DNA of 38,600 nt from Chrysophaeum taylorii. Lineage: Eukaryota; Sar; Pelagophyceae; Pelagomonadales; Pelagomonadaceae. The position numbers and the translations under genes are program-made. Below the pieces are notes generated by a model. The model did no database searches and had not been told where the DNA came from. It saw only the letters and a program-made list of their open reading frames with translations. Positions 1 to 9,590 of this stretch are shown here, piece by piece; the stretch's first letter is position 1, and every line of letters begins with the position of its first letter. The stretch lies in NCBI GenBank assembly GCA_029834535.1, contig JAQMWT010000244.1, positions 1 through 38,600 on the forward strand, given 5' to 3'.

Positions 1-345
1 ATTCACACGAGTACCAACCAATGCTACAGATGTGCTTGGCTTCGTCCTACTGTTCATGAAAACATTCTGTTTGTGACGGTAATTTTGACCACCAGTTATT
101 TGGTTTGTGGCCGAGTGGGTCGGCACTCGAGGCTATGCCTCGCAGTGCTAATAAATTAACAATTTTCCTCACACAATGCCGCGGTAACTTGTAAGGGTTT
201 TTCTCTCCTTCCCCACATAAAGACTGACTGCTCGAGAATTAATTCCATTCTCAGTCTCAAATCCCATCCTGTTTTTAAATGCATGTGTGATTTGTTTGGT
301 CGTGTAAATAGCCCACGCCTTAAAATCGCGTACTGTACATTATTA
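1..345 (-). repeat. Repeat S, partial (left outer copy)
   Basis: This is the reverse complement of 17160-17523 with scattered indels, for example around the shared block CTCGAGAATTAATTC at 232-246. Repeat S is an unclassified interspersed sequence seen four times in the window. No coding frame is supported. An LTR or other mobile-element end is possible but not shown. Confidence 0.7.
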
Positions 346-392
346 CCCCGCACTCACAAACCCTTTTTCAGTCTTATTCGAATCATGTCTAT

Positions 393-683
393 CCCGACCT
401 GGCTGGCCGGTAACACCCGGAAAGTCCGCGCTGGGATGGTGTCGCTTCGGTTGTGCCGAACCGCGACGGAGACAGGTCGATTGTTCGTGGAACACACGTT
501 GCGGCCTGCGGGGGACGCTTTGCCACTACTTCGCACAAGACTCGCGCGCAGTGGCGTCCGTCACAACAGTCCTCGTCCCTCGCCTCAGCCCCACTGCGAT
601 ATTGCCTCTGGGATTCCGGATCGGCTCCTGCCTGCCGGCCGGCTCCCATGCTCGGGAGAGTCTGAAGGTTAGTTCGGTATTGA
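393..683 (+). mobile_element. SINE-like element, left outer copy
   Basis: This mirrors the SINE at 16854-17141. It contains the family hallmarks: a CCGGTTAGCACCCGGAAAG-like head, the CGATTGTTCGTGGA block, GGCTCCCATGCTCGGGAGAG near the 3' end, and a short GTTAGTT tail. Flanks resemble the 13-bp duplication seen in the right arm (GTCTATC is visible before it and TCTATC after it), but with errors. Several one-base indels separate it from the right-arm copy. Confidence 0.75.
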
Positions 684-726
684 AATCTTCTATCAAGCCT
701 TACCCTATTTTTTATAGGGCACAACT

Positions 727-1630
727 ATGTCAAACAAAAAACCAATATCCGACTTACGGATATTTAAAAACAAGAGCAAAATCCTCGTGGATAAAATTAC
801 GCTGGATTGCGCTTGTTCCAAACAATTCACGAAGGTAAGCTTTGTACAATGAATGCCTTCGTCAGCATCTGACAAGTCCATACGTGGACGCGTTTCTGCT
901 TCGTTCGTATGAAGCTTACACACCCTGAAATTCTCCGGCATATACCCAACCCCGTTTCTCGGGAACGAGAAGTTGATTTATGATCATTTTCGCCATGGAA
1001 AGACTGAAAAAAATAAACGACATACACTTATTCCCTAATAAAGATGCCTTGCCTATCATCTTAAAACTTTGGCACTCAACTTCGTCACTCACCTATCAGT
1101 CCCTGTTCGAAATAATCTCGAACGACTTTACTACCATAGTTATACAATCTCGTCGCTTCCCATTAAAGGAGGATTTTAACTGTCTCACTTTATTGATACC
1201 CGACTCCCTAATCAATTGTCATGAACTCATCTCTAAACTAACCCAGGAAATCTATCCTTTACGCCCCCCTCAACAGGTCGCTCTAATGCCGATTGATCAA
1301 ACACTGCGAAACTTGCGCTGGTTTCTTCGCCCTTCTTTAATCTAGAATCACCCAGACACACGCCCCGCTCTCACTCTATGTGCCTCATTAAAGAGTTGTT
1401 ATATTCACTTACCGCAAATCCTAATATAAAAACTAACGTGCAGTATGCTTTTTTTTTGTTTTTTAGCTTTACCCATTACTATGAAGAATGAGAGTCAACC
1501 AAGTATCATTAATTGCCGCTTGCGCTTAATCTCATTTTAAATCGAATATCCTTAAATGTTAATTGTATGGCCCATGTATTTGTCGAACCACCCTTGCTTT
1601 CCAATCTCAGTCAAAGCAATTTACATAGCA
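727..1630 (+). pseudogene. Broken gag-like gene (left-arm copy)
   Basis: This is the mirror of the open reading frame at 15857-16807. The ATG at 727 begins a recognisable start (MSNKKPIS) but the frame is lost quickly, and matching segments continue in different frames (for example LFEIISNDF near 1100 and NRISLNVN near 1540). Many of the differences are one-base indels. Either this is a decayed copy or the left arm was sequenced or assembled poorly. It runs into the CAGA microsatellite at about 1640, as its right-arm partner does. Confidence 0.7.
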
Positions 1631-1639
1631 GTCAACAGA

Positions 1640-1800
1640 GCCGACAGACAGATACAGACAGACAGGCATACCGACAGACAGGTTACGACGAGACAGGCAC
1701 CAAAGACATACAGACAGACAGAGACAGACCCCTGACAGACATTACAGAGACACAGAACAGACACCAGACAGACAGACAGACAGATTAGACAGACAGACAG
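1640..1800. repeat. Irregular CAGA/TCTG microsatellite (left)
   Basis: Interrupted CAGACAGA units with frequent substitutions and indels. The mirror tract at 15846-15972 is almost perfectly regular. This difference in regularity supports the view that the left arm is a noisier copy of the right. Confidence 0.85.
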
Positions 1801-1894
1801 AGAAGACACAGACCATCTCCTTTTTTTGGGGGGGGGACTAAAAGGATAAAAGAGAGTTCGATAGAATGAAAGGAGTAAACGAAAGCGCGCAAGG

Positions 1895-2875
1895 ATTACC
1901 GCCACACGCGACATCTGGAATGGAGGAGCGGCATTGACGGCTCGCACCGGGCGACTCGCCGCGCTTTTCGCGATGGAGGCGCAGCAGCATGAGGGACGAG
2001 TGGATCCTCTACGTCGGGCCCTGACCGGAAGATCAAGAGAGGCGAGGCGATGCGAGCGCGGATGTTCTGAGCGCAAGCAGGTCTGGGTTCAAGAAAATGC
2101 AGGGTGTGTGACCTTAAAACGCTCTCCATCGAGAGATCGGCATTCGAGAGAGGATATCGCAGCCCTCAATGCCCGGCTGGACGACCACATGGGCGCCGCC
2201 GCGCCGCGCAGCTGCGTCGAGTCGCGATTGGTTCGAGTTCCAAGGCCTCGACGCTCCGTCGACCAGCTGCAAGCCGCCTACCGGGGACACTGCCAGATGC
2301 TTCTCCGGACCCTTGCTCTCGACGCCGAGTGTTGGGTTTCTCCGGCGCATTCGCCCATTGGGTCGAGTTGACAAGTACTCGGACATTGGCCGACCTCTTC
2401 GTTGCGACTCAAGGAGCTCGACCGATCGCTCGCCGCCGATGCCGCCGCGCGCGTCATGCGCTGCTAGCGCGAAGAAAGCAGTGCTCGAATGTTCGAGTCG
2501 GAGATCATCGAGGAGGAGGAGGAGGAGAAGGAGGAGAAGGACGACAACGACATCGCGCTCCCCGGTCCGACCGACGACGTATCGGCCTGCTAGCGCCAAG
2601 CTGCACCCGTAAACCGTCGATCGCACCGCGACGGCGGCTGGAAAGAGCAGAGAACCGATGGCGACGGCGACGATACTCACGCTGCGCCGTCGCCGGTAGC
2701 TGTCGACGACCGTCTACGGCCACGAGAGCGCGCTCTGGCGTGCGGATCGGTTCGACGACCTCGGCGCCATCGAGCGCGCCGCCACTCTGCAGGTCGCCCG
2801 CGTTCCTCGGCGACTGAATGTGGACGTTGCCTTCTACAAGTTCATCGAGCACGTCAAATTGAAGTTCAACTCTAA
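1895..2875 (+). pseudogene. Broken coiled-coil gene (left-arm copy)
   Basis: This mirrors the minus-strand gene remnant at 14809-15785. Fragments of the same protein appear in shifting frames, including the glutamate-rich stretch near 2512-2545 and the final segment ending in a TAA at 2873-2875. More indels are present than in the right copy. No function is assigned. Confidence 0.5.
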
Positions 2876-3109
2876 TGCGGGGTCGGGCGACTTCCGAGTG
2901 TTTGCGAGGGACCATTCCGAAGCAGCACGAACTTTGCGGGGTCTGAGATTTGGGATCAAGTGAGCGTACTGGCCTGCACTTGTCTAACTCTCTCAGCCAC
3001 ACGTGCTACGCGCTTCGTTGTCTGTGTCCAACACGTTTCGATTTTTGATTGGGTTTCGACCGCATCAGCGTCGCTCGCGGAGCGAGGGTTTTGGTACGCA
3101 TGTCGGTAT

Positions 3110-3720
3110 TCAGGACTGGTTCCGGTCCGGTACATCCAGGTCCGGGTACATCCCGTGTCCGGGTACGTCCCGGTCCGGATAATACCCGCCCCGGACCACC
3201 GGTATCGCACCTTCACCCGAAATTCGCCGGTATACCCAATGGCCGGGCACCCGCATGAACGAGAGAAAGTCGGTTACCGGTACGGGCGGGGAGGCGAGGG
3301 CGTCGGGTATACCGATGGTCAAGAGGATCCGAAAAAAGCGCAAAACACGTGCTGAACATGAAAAACGACCTCTTCCAAGTGGGTGTCCCCGAACACACGT
3401 GCCCACTCTCAGAGCGCCTGCCTCATCGACGTACCCGCGCCCCACGCACGCCCACCGTACCCTCCACGTACCCACCCTCCGTGTACCCAGACCCATCACG
3501 GTGCCCGTACCCTCCGTTACCCGCGCCCATTATGCACCCAGACACACCTCCCGTGCCCAGGCCCATCTTGTACCCGCACCCTCCGCGAACCCGTACCCCT
3601 AAGCCCCAAAATAGTGCGTTTTGTAGGTGTACCCGTACCTGTACCCGTCAACCCGCTCCATGCGGGTCTCTCAATACCCGGCTTTTCGGGAAATGCCCAT
3701 ACCCGTATGTGACACTACGT
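3110..3720. repeat. GGGTAC-rich minisatellite (left)
   Basis: Imperfect tandem units built on GTACCCG / CGGGTAC with intervening CCCTCCGTGTACCCAGA-like segments. It mirrors 13970-14590. ORFs through it are proline/arginine/threonine low-complexity and I do not treat them as genes. The flanking 2876-3109 and 3721-4502 hold no supported gene; the latter is the conserved 3' flank of G-alpha. Confidence 0.8.
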
Positions 3721-4502
3721 GTCGAAAGCGGATCTCCGGCTGCTGATGCGCCTGCGCTATCGCGCCAGCGAACTTGGCCCACCGCGAGAGTGGCCAATCT
3801 CACCCATGCTTTCGGCGCGCACCCAGCTAAGGCGTGGCTGCGTCACTTCGATACTAATCGTTTGCTGATGTGGAGCCAGCCTGAGAGTCCCTGCGAGCGA
3901 AAGCTCTACTAATACAGCCTCGTGTGCCAATACGGAAACCGCCCCGCATTATAAACTTTCTAACTCCGACTTACTACACTTGAACATTTGGCTTGCGTCG
4001 CCGCCAGCCCTGCGCGCCCATGGAAATCCATATGCTTAAAAGGGCTGCATGTTCGTGTAGCTGGGGGATCCGTGCCCATCATTATCCAACCTACATAACT
4101 GCGCCAAAATGGCACTGCAATAGAGTGTGGAACACTGGCCAATGACATTTCTAGGAACTCAGCGTGGCATGATCGACGCAAATTGACCACTTACCCAACT
4201 GCAGTGCCACATGTCATCAGCTGTCATGACCCATTACAGTAGACAGAGGTTTAAAATATGAACCCAAGTCACAGGCAGGTGCATTCACACATGACACCAA
4301 GCACCCGGAAAACCTTCTCACAGGAATTCAGTCGTCATCGGCGAGGGAAGCCCCTGGCATGAGAACCACAAGCATATACTTGCTAAGCAGCACATCCTGT
4401 CACATATGAAGCAGTGTGGCTGGTACTTGTGGCTCCAACCATAGACTCCCAATGGTACCGGAGTATCGTAAAATAGATAAAGAGGAAATTATACTAGGTC
4501 CA

Positions 4503-5501
4503 TCACATGAAACCAGACGCCTCCAGGTTGAACTTCAATATTATATCCTGGAAGAGCATGAAAACAACCTTCACGTTCTCAGTGTCCGTCGCACAAGTAA
4601 CATGCGTATAAATGTCTTTATTTTTGTGCTGATTTTTTTCTAGAAACTTATGGAGAAAATAAGTAATACCATCATCATAGTCGAACGCTTTGCCGTGATA
4701 GTCCTGCCAGTCTGCAACATCTCGTATATTTTTCTTTGCAACTTTTTTGGCAAAAGATCACGCTTGTTTAAGAACAGGATCATTGCAGTCTTCTGAAACC
4801 AGCGCGAGTTACAAATCGAGTCAAAAGATGAAGCGTATCAATCATGCGATTCTGAGTTTCATCCTCAAACATCATCTGGTCAAACTCCGACAGCGCCGCC
4901 ACAAAAATAACTGCGTTGACGTTATCGAAGCAGTGGATCCATTTCTTGCGTTCATTACGCTGACCGCCAACGTCTATAATGACGAATTCTACATTTTCAA
5001 TGATGTATGTCTCTTCCACTATCCCACATGTGCGCACTCGGGAAGCCAGGATGTCTTCATCACTAGGAGGTAGTCTGGAGCAGAAACGGTGTCTATCTTG
5101 TGAAAATAAAGCTCGTTGGATTCGATAACTTGGTATTCGCAACGACGTTCCCAGACTTCGAAATCGCTGGATCTGACCACAGTTCTTTTATGTTTTCTGC
5201 AACTCGTGGAGTCAATGATTCACGTTCATTCATGTCCATGATGTAGTAGAAAGCTGACTTGTTGTGTACTCTTCCTTCTGTACCGAATCGGACAGCTGCT
5301 GAACAAATCGCTTTGATAGCTGAAACGGTACCCATGTGTATCTTGGGGACCCAATCACGTCGTTCATCTTCGCTGAAGCCCTTGCCATACAGGAGTTTCA
5401 TCTGCTTAAAAATAGTGCTTTTACCAGACTCACCCGCGCCCAACAGGAGAAGCTTGATGGTCATTTCATCTCTAGCGTGATCTTTCGCGTTCTTTTCTTC
5501 T
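4503..5501 (-). pseudogene. G-protein alpha subunit, 5'-truncated and frameshifted copy
   Basis: This is the mirror copy of the intact gene at 12120-13187, with its stop at 4503-4505. It lacks codons 1 to about 22, including the ATG and the N-terminal lipidation signal, because the gypsy LTR end (5502) abuts directly on the codon-23 region. Single-base deletions relative to the intact copy are visible in the sequence around FLNKRDLF (T5 to T4, near 4757), in the segment encoding LHLFDS (T5 to T4, near 4825) and near 5157 (a missing A before the VWERR segment). The P-loop segment (GAGESGKS) is still readable. It could be a true pseudogene or an unpolished assembly of the same locus. Confidence 0.9.
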
Positions 5502-5823
5502 TATGGCGGCACAGAAAAAGCACTCCCGACCCCCGGGTGACAAAGGGGGTACTCGCCGACTCGTCCTAGACCTCACTGAACGAGGAAAACACGGACTCGG
5601 GGTCGGATATGCTCGCCACACACCTTGCTCACGCCCACCAAGCCTCTCAACAAGATGGAGAGATGGTATATGATAGCAAGAATGCTACAAGAATACTGCA
5701 AGAATGCTTCTCACAAGAGAGATGTATGATGTCACTAGGAAGGTAGGGAAAGGCGTCCCGTTGAACGGGTATCAAGCCTCGAGAAAGGAGGGTAAGCCTT
5801 GGCGGTCAGGAGTTGCCGCCACA
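5502..5823 (-). mobile_element. Ty3/gypsy LTR (left arm, 3' LTR)
   Basis: The reverse complement starts TGTGGCGGCA and ends TGCCGCCATA, giving near-perfect short inverted ends. It closely matches the LTRs at 11469-11789 and 22089-22411. It lies just downstream (minus strand) of the integrase ORF, as expected for a 3' LTR. Its outer end is fused directly to G-alpha coding sequence. Confidence 0.88.
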
Positions 5824-5852
5824 GGACTCCCTGGTGAGAACACGAGCTGCCC

Positions 5853-7700
5853 TCAGCGAGTCCGGCGAGAAGCACGAGCCTTGGCGGAATGAGCATCTCG
5901 GGAACGAATCTTCTTGTAGACACGTTCAACGACAGGTTCGGGAACGCGTCCACTACGCAAAGTGAACTTAGGAATCAACACATCGATCTCATGCGGGGCG
6001 AAGTCGGTGACACAAGGAGCGGTACTGTTGTTGACCTTGGTCTTGTCGGTGAAACTGCGACCGTCCACGTCCTTATATTCCGGCTTAAGCTTGCGAGTAG
6101 AGAGATGTGAGGTAGGCTTGTAATAAGAAACCTTGTCATGGGGACCAAGATCAGCATAGAAATGCAGAGCGACTCGATCATTCACAAAATCATAGGGTTC
6201 ATAAACTTCAGCGACGTAAATCTTCTTTCGCCAATCGGACCGTTTGTTATCCGGAATCCGAAAGATAACGAACTTCCCATGCTTGTAATCATCCCGAAAG
6301 GTCTCCTTGGGCTTGGGCACAGCTCGATCGACCACTGGAGAAACCACCACAGGGGTGATCTGGCTAACATGAACACAACGGCGTTCAGGAGGAGAATCAA
6401 GAGACTCAATCCTGTAAGTGGCCAGGGACAAGCATTCCAAAATAACGAATGGACCGCGCCATTCCGGTCGAAGCTTGTTCTGAATAAAAGGGATGTAGAG
6501 CAGAACATGTGAACCTTCTTCATACTCCACATCGACATGGTCCGCTTTGTAGGCGAGACGTTGACGTTGCTTACGAAGAGCCTTCTCACGAGCTTCGTTC
6601 ACCGTAGCGGTATAGAACTTCAGCCTCTCGCGAGTCTCTGCCACAACATCGGAGCGAGTTTTCGGCAGGCGGCGGACATCAAGATCCATGATCGTGTAAT
6701 CGGTTGGCAATAAAGGCTGCCGGTTAAGACGAAGCATGAAAGGTGAGATCTGACTTCCCGGAATAAACTTACGATTGTAGCAAAAAGCAATGTACTCCGC
6801 GAATTCGGGCCATTCCGTGATCTTGCGGTTTTGAAGGCACGCACGGAGGAAAGCCTTGATAAAACCGTTGACCCTTTCCGCAGGATTAGCCTGAGCATGA
6901 TGCGGAATCGTGGTACTATACCGAACATTGAAGAGATGACAAAACTCTTCCATCAACTTGTTGACGAACTCCTTCCCATTGTCGGTACGAATCCTCTGAG
7001 GCAGATAACCTTTGAGTAATATATTCGCGACAAAAGACTCGAGGATTGACTCAGCAGTCTTATGGTGTAGTACGTCAAGAATCAAGAAATGAGAAAATGG
7101 ATCAAAAAAGATGATCAGATATGTCTCGGGACCAGCACTGGGCAAAGGTCCCAACAAATCCATACAAAGGACGACGCAATCACCATCATACACCGGTTCC
7201 TGAAGCAGACCTGCTCTCTTTGGTTCAGGCGTACGAGCTTTCTTGCACACTATGTAACCAGCAATATAAGCACCCACCTCATTAGACATGTGGGGCCACC
7301 ATAAACGTTCAAGTATCGACTGCACTGTACTTTGACGACCCATGTGACCACCATTGAGAGGTGTGTCATGGTACAATCGGATGATGCGCGTCCGTAAAGT
7401 TCGGGGTGCGACTATCATCGGGTGCAAGTCAGGTGCGGCACGGTAGAGAACTCCTTTCACCACTAGATAGCGATAATCGGCTCCGTACCGACGAAGAGAA
7501 TGGCCCTGAGCCATGCGATAACGAAAGTCCTCGCATGTAGCATCAGTGATCCGCTCTTTGGCTATCTCTTCCAAAGTCAAATTATCCGGAATCTTGTCGA
7601 TGTACTCTTGGTAATCATCGGCATCACGGAAAACACTAGGCTGGGTCTGCAGACGTTGCTTCTGACGTTGTTTCGTAGCATGAGACGCGACCAATTGCAT
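5853..7700 (-). CDS. Ty3/gypsy integrase (C-terminal pol fragment), left copy
   Basis: A 615-residue ORF nearly identical to 9591-11438. It shows the retroviral-type integrase DDE core (D181 in VLCMDLLG, D240 in RTDNGKEF, E275 in NPAERVN) and a GPY/F-like module near residues 410-430. The zinc-binding HHCC motif is damaged: the first Cys (149) is Tyr here (AGYIVC versus AGCIVC in the right copy). Other differences include G278/R, I281/V, S316/T and K493/E. There are no frameshifts, unlike the rest of the left arm. RT and RNase H are missing upstream, where repeat S abuts. The start codon is simply the first ATG after the repeat S junction and need not be a natural start. Confidence 0.92.
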   Translation of the reverse strand: MQLVASHATKQRQKQRLQTQPSVFRDADDYQEYIDKIPDNLTLEEIAKERITDATCEDFRYRMAQGHSLRRYGADYRYLVVKGVLYRAAPDLHPMIVAPRTLRTRIIRLYHDTPLNGGHMGRQSTVQSILERLWWPHMSNEVGAYIAGYIVCKKARTPEPKRAGLLQEPVYDGDCVVLCMDLLGPLPSAGPETYLIIFFDPFSHFLILDVLHHKTAESILESFVANILLKGYLPQRIRTDNGKEFVNKLMEEFCHLFNVRYSTTIPHHAQANPAERVNGFIKAFLRACLQNRKITEWPEFAEYIAFCYNRKFIPGSQISPFMLRLNRQPLLPTDYTIMDLDVRRLPKTRSDVVAETRERLKFYTATVNEAREKALRKQRQRLAYKADHVDVEYEEGSHVLLYIPFIQNKLRPEWRGPFVILECLSLATYRIESLDSPPERRCVHVSQITPVVVSPVVDRAVPKPKETFRDDYKHGKFVIFRIPDNKRSDWRKKIYVAEVYEPYDFVNDRVALHFYADLGPHDKVSYYKPTSHLSTRKLKPEYKDVDGRSFTDKTKVNNSTAPCVTDFAPHEIDVLIPKFTLRSGRVPEPVVERVYKKIRSRDAHSAKARASRRTR

Positions 7701-7786
7701 CGGATCTCCAGAGAGCTACACTATTATGTGTGCGACACTGGAACATTTCACACCTATCTCTACACGAGGGTTTCTCTCCGTAATAC
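7701..7786 (-). repeat. Repeat S, end segment (left central copy)
   Basis: This mirrors 9508-9584. It is the end of repeat S (TCCAGAGAGCTACACTATTATGTG) directly abutting the integrase fragment, and is separated from the rest of S by the SINE at 7787-8173. Confidence 0.75.
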
Positions 7787-8173
7787 ACCTAACCCTGCGA
7801 TCGCTAACCGTTGGTTGCGATGGAGGACGGCGCCTAACACGCTTGCTCCCCGGCGGCCCCGGCCGTCGAGTGAGACGGTGCCTGCTCGCCTCCCGGGCAG
7901 GCCGGTTAGCACCCGGAAAGTCCGCGCTGGGATGGATTCGCTCGGTTGGGCAGAACGCGACGGACAGGTCGATTGTTCGTGGACAACACGTTTCGGCCTG
8001 CGACGCTTTACGACTTCGCACAAAGACCGCGCGCAGTGGCGTCCGTCATCAACGAGTCCTCGTCCTCGCCTCAGCCCCAACTGCGTGATTTTCTCTGTGA
8101 TTCCGGATCGGCTCCTGCCTGTTCCGGCCTGGCTCCCATGCTCGGTAGAGGTCTGAAATTAGTTAGTTCAGTT
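7787..8173 (+). mobile_element. SINE-like element inserted in repeat S (left central)
   Basis: This is the mirror of 9106-9503, with the 5' extension (ACACCTAACCCTGCGATCGC) and 3' end (GGCTCCCATGCTCGGTAGAGG, then an AGTTAGTT-type tail). It splits repeat S. Indels relative to the right-arm copy are frequent, for example CTTTACGACTTCG versus CTTTTGCACGACTTCG. Confidence 0.82.
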
Positions 8174-8498
8174 ATTACGGATTTCCCTCTTACCTTCTTG
8201 ATTACCCTTTCCGCGTGGCTTCATATGAATCATGCATGAAAGCGCCCACATCTGAAGCTCTTTTCATACCTGAGTAGGCCTCAATTTGCGTACCTTCGGG
8301 TACGGGGTTTTTTCTGTTTAATTAATCAGTGACTTCGTTATTGTTTGTAAACGCTTTATTGGAACGAATCCCTTAAGAGAGGTTAGGGATAGAATCCGAC
8401 CTTGAACGTTCATGTACAAGCGGGTTTCTGTACACGCCTAAGAGAAACGCAATCATTACCATTTAAACGGAGAGACTTCAAATCTCTCCAGGTTAGAG
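8174..8498 (-). repeat. Repeat S, left central copy
   Basis: This is a diverged reverse complement of about 8781-9105; shared blocks include GCGTACC, CGGGTACGGGGTTTT and CAAATCTCTCCAGGTTA. It ends at about 8498, where the palindrome loop begins. No coding frame is supported here. Confidence 0.75.
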
Positions 8499-9105
8499 AC
8501 TGAAGAATGGTTAGTTCTCGAGCAGTCAGTGTTTTGTTGGGAATGGAAGGAAGGATCATTTCCGCCTTGTATACGAGTACAATGTGACAATGTGTTTGTG
8601 CCAGTGGTCCCACTCGGTCACCAAATTAACTGGTGGGCACATACCGTCACACAACAAATATGTACAGTAGACCACCGCCAAACACATTGTCGTATTGTAC
8701 TCGTGATCAGGCGTAAATTGATCACTCCATTTAGACGTACAACACAGTTGGGCTGACACAACTACGCATCTGGGCCCATAACCTGGAGAGATTTGACCCT
8801 CTCCGGGTACATGGTAGAGACTGCGTGCAGTCTTAGGCGTGTACAGACCATTCCGCTTGTCACATGCTACTACACAAGGTAGGGATTTAGGCCCTAGCTC
8901 CTTAAGGGCATTAGGTCCCATAGAAGCGTTTACACTGACAACGGGGAACGAAGTCACTGTTAATTAAACAGAAAACCCCGTACCCGACGGTACGCAGCTG
9001 GAGGCCTACTCCATGTTGGAAAAGAGCTTCAGACTGGGTTCTTCATAGTCATGAAACAAAAAGGGCGGAAGGGGTAAGGAAGGAAGGTAAGAGGGAAAGC
9101 CGTAT
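8499..9105 (+). repeat. Repeat S, right central copy (includes palindrome loop)
   Basis: This aligns in direct orientation with 17270-17905: GACTGAAGAATGG, CTCGAGCAGTCAGT, ACTGGTGG, ATACCGTCACACAACA, CATCTGGGCCCATAAC and AAGGGCGGAAG are shared. The first ~280 bases have no mirror partner in the left arm and form the loop. The element is cut at CCGTAT by the SINE at 9106-9503. Confidence 0.8.
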
Positions 9106-9503
9106 AACTAACTAACTAACTTCAGACCTCTCCCGAGCATGGGAGCCAGGCCGGACAGGCAGGAGCCGATCCGGAATCACAGAGGAAAATCACGCAGTTG
9201 GGGCTGAGGCGAGGGACGAGGACTCGTTGATGACGGACCGCCACTGCGCGCGGTCTTGTGCGAAGTCGTGCAAAAGCGTCGCAGGCCGCAAACGTGTTGG
9301 TCCACGAACAATCGACCTGTCCGTCGCGTTCTGCCCAACCGAGCGAACCCCATCCCAGCGCGGACTTTCCGGGTGCTAACCGGCCTGCCCGGGAGGCGAG
9401 CAGGCACCGTCTCACTCCGGGACGGCCGGGGCCGCCGCAGGGAGCAAGCGTGTTAGGCGCCGTCCTCCATCGCAACCAACGGTTAGCGATCGCAGGGTTA
9501 GGT
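9106..9503 (-). mobile_element. SINE-like element inserted in repeat S (right central)
   Basis: About 398 bp. On the minus strand it ends in GGCTCCCATGCTCGGGAGAGGTCTGAAGTT-type sequence and a (TTAG)n tail, here seen as AACTAACTAACTAAC. The uninterrupted repeat S at 17898-17912 reads GCCGTATTACGGAG, whereas here GCCGTAT and GTATTACGGAG are separated by the element, so the insertion point and a GTAT duplication are visible. This copy extends about 110 bp further 5' than the one at 16854-17141. Promoter boxes were not confidently identified. Confidence 0.85.
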
Positions 9504-9507
9504 GTAT

Positions 9508-9584
9508 TACGGAGAGAAAACCCTCGTGTAGAGATAGGTGTGAAATGTTCCAGTGTCGCACACATAATAGTGTAGCTCTCTGGA
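9508..9584 (+). repeat. Repeat S, end segment (right central)
   Basis: Matches 17907-17989 (TACGGAGAGAAAACCCTC through GTAGCTCTCTGGA). It abuts the 5'-truncated gypsy integrase fragment at about 9585. The same S-integrase junction occurs in the left arm. Confidence 0.8.
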
Positions 9585-9590
9585 GATCCG

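Larger units (their letters stand above)
1..8498 (-). repeat. Left arm of giant inverted repeat
   Basis: Read in reverse complement, this segment follows the order of bases 8781-17523: repeat S, SINE, gag-like gene, microsatellite, coiled-coil gene, minisatellite, G-alpha, LTR, integrase, repeat S. Mirror positions sum to about 17290 around the integrase and about 17690 beyond the G-alpha deletion. The integrase block (5853-7700) is clean, but 1-5500 and 7700-8500 carry many one-base indels relative to the right arm, often in homopolymers. The arm continues past the window start. Confidence 0.93.

Noticed and set aside
9122..9575. ORFs across the SINE-like element (both strands)
   Set aside because: Frames are not kept among the SINE copies; the element is non-coding.
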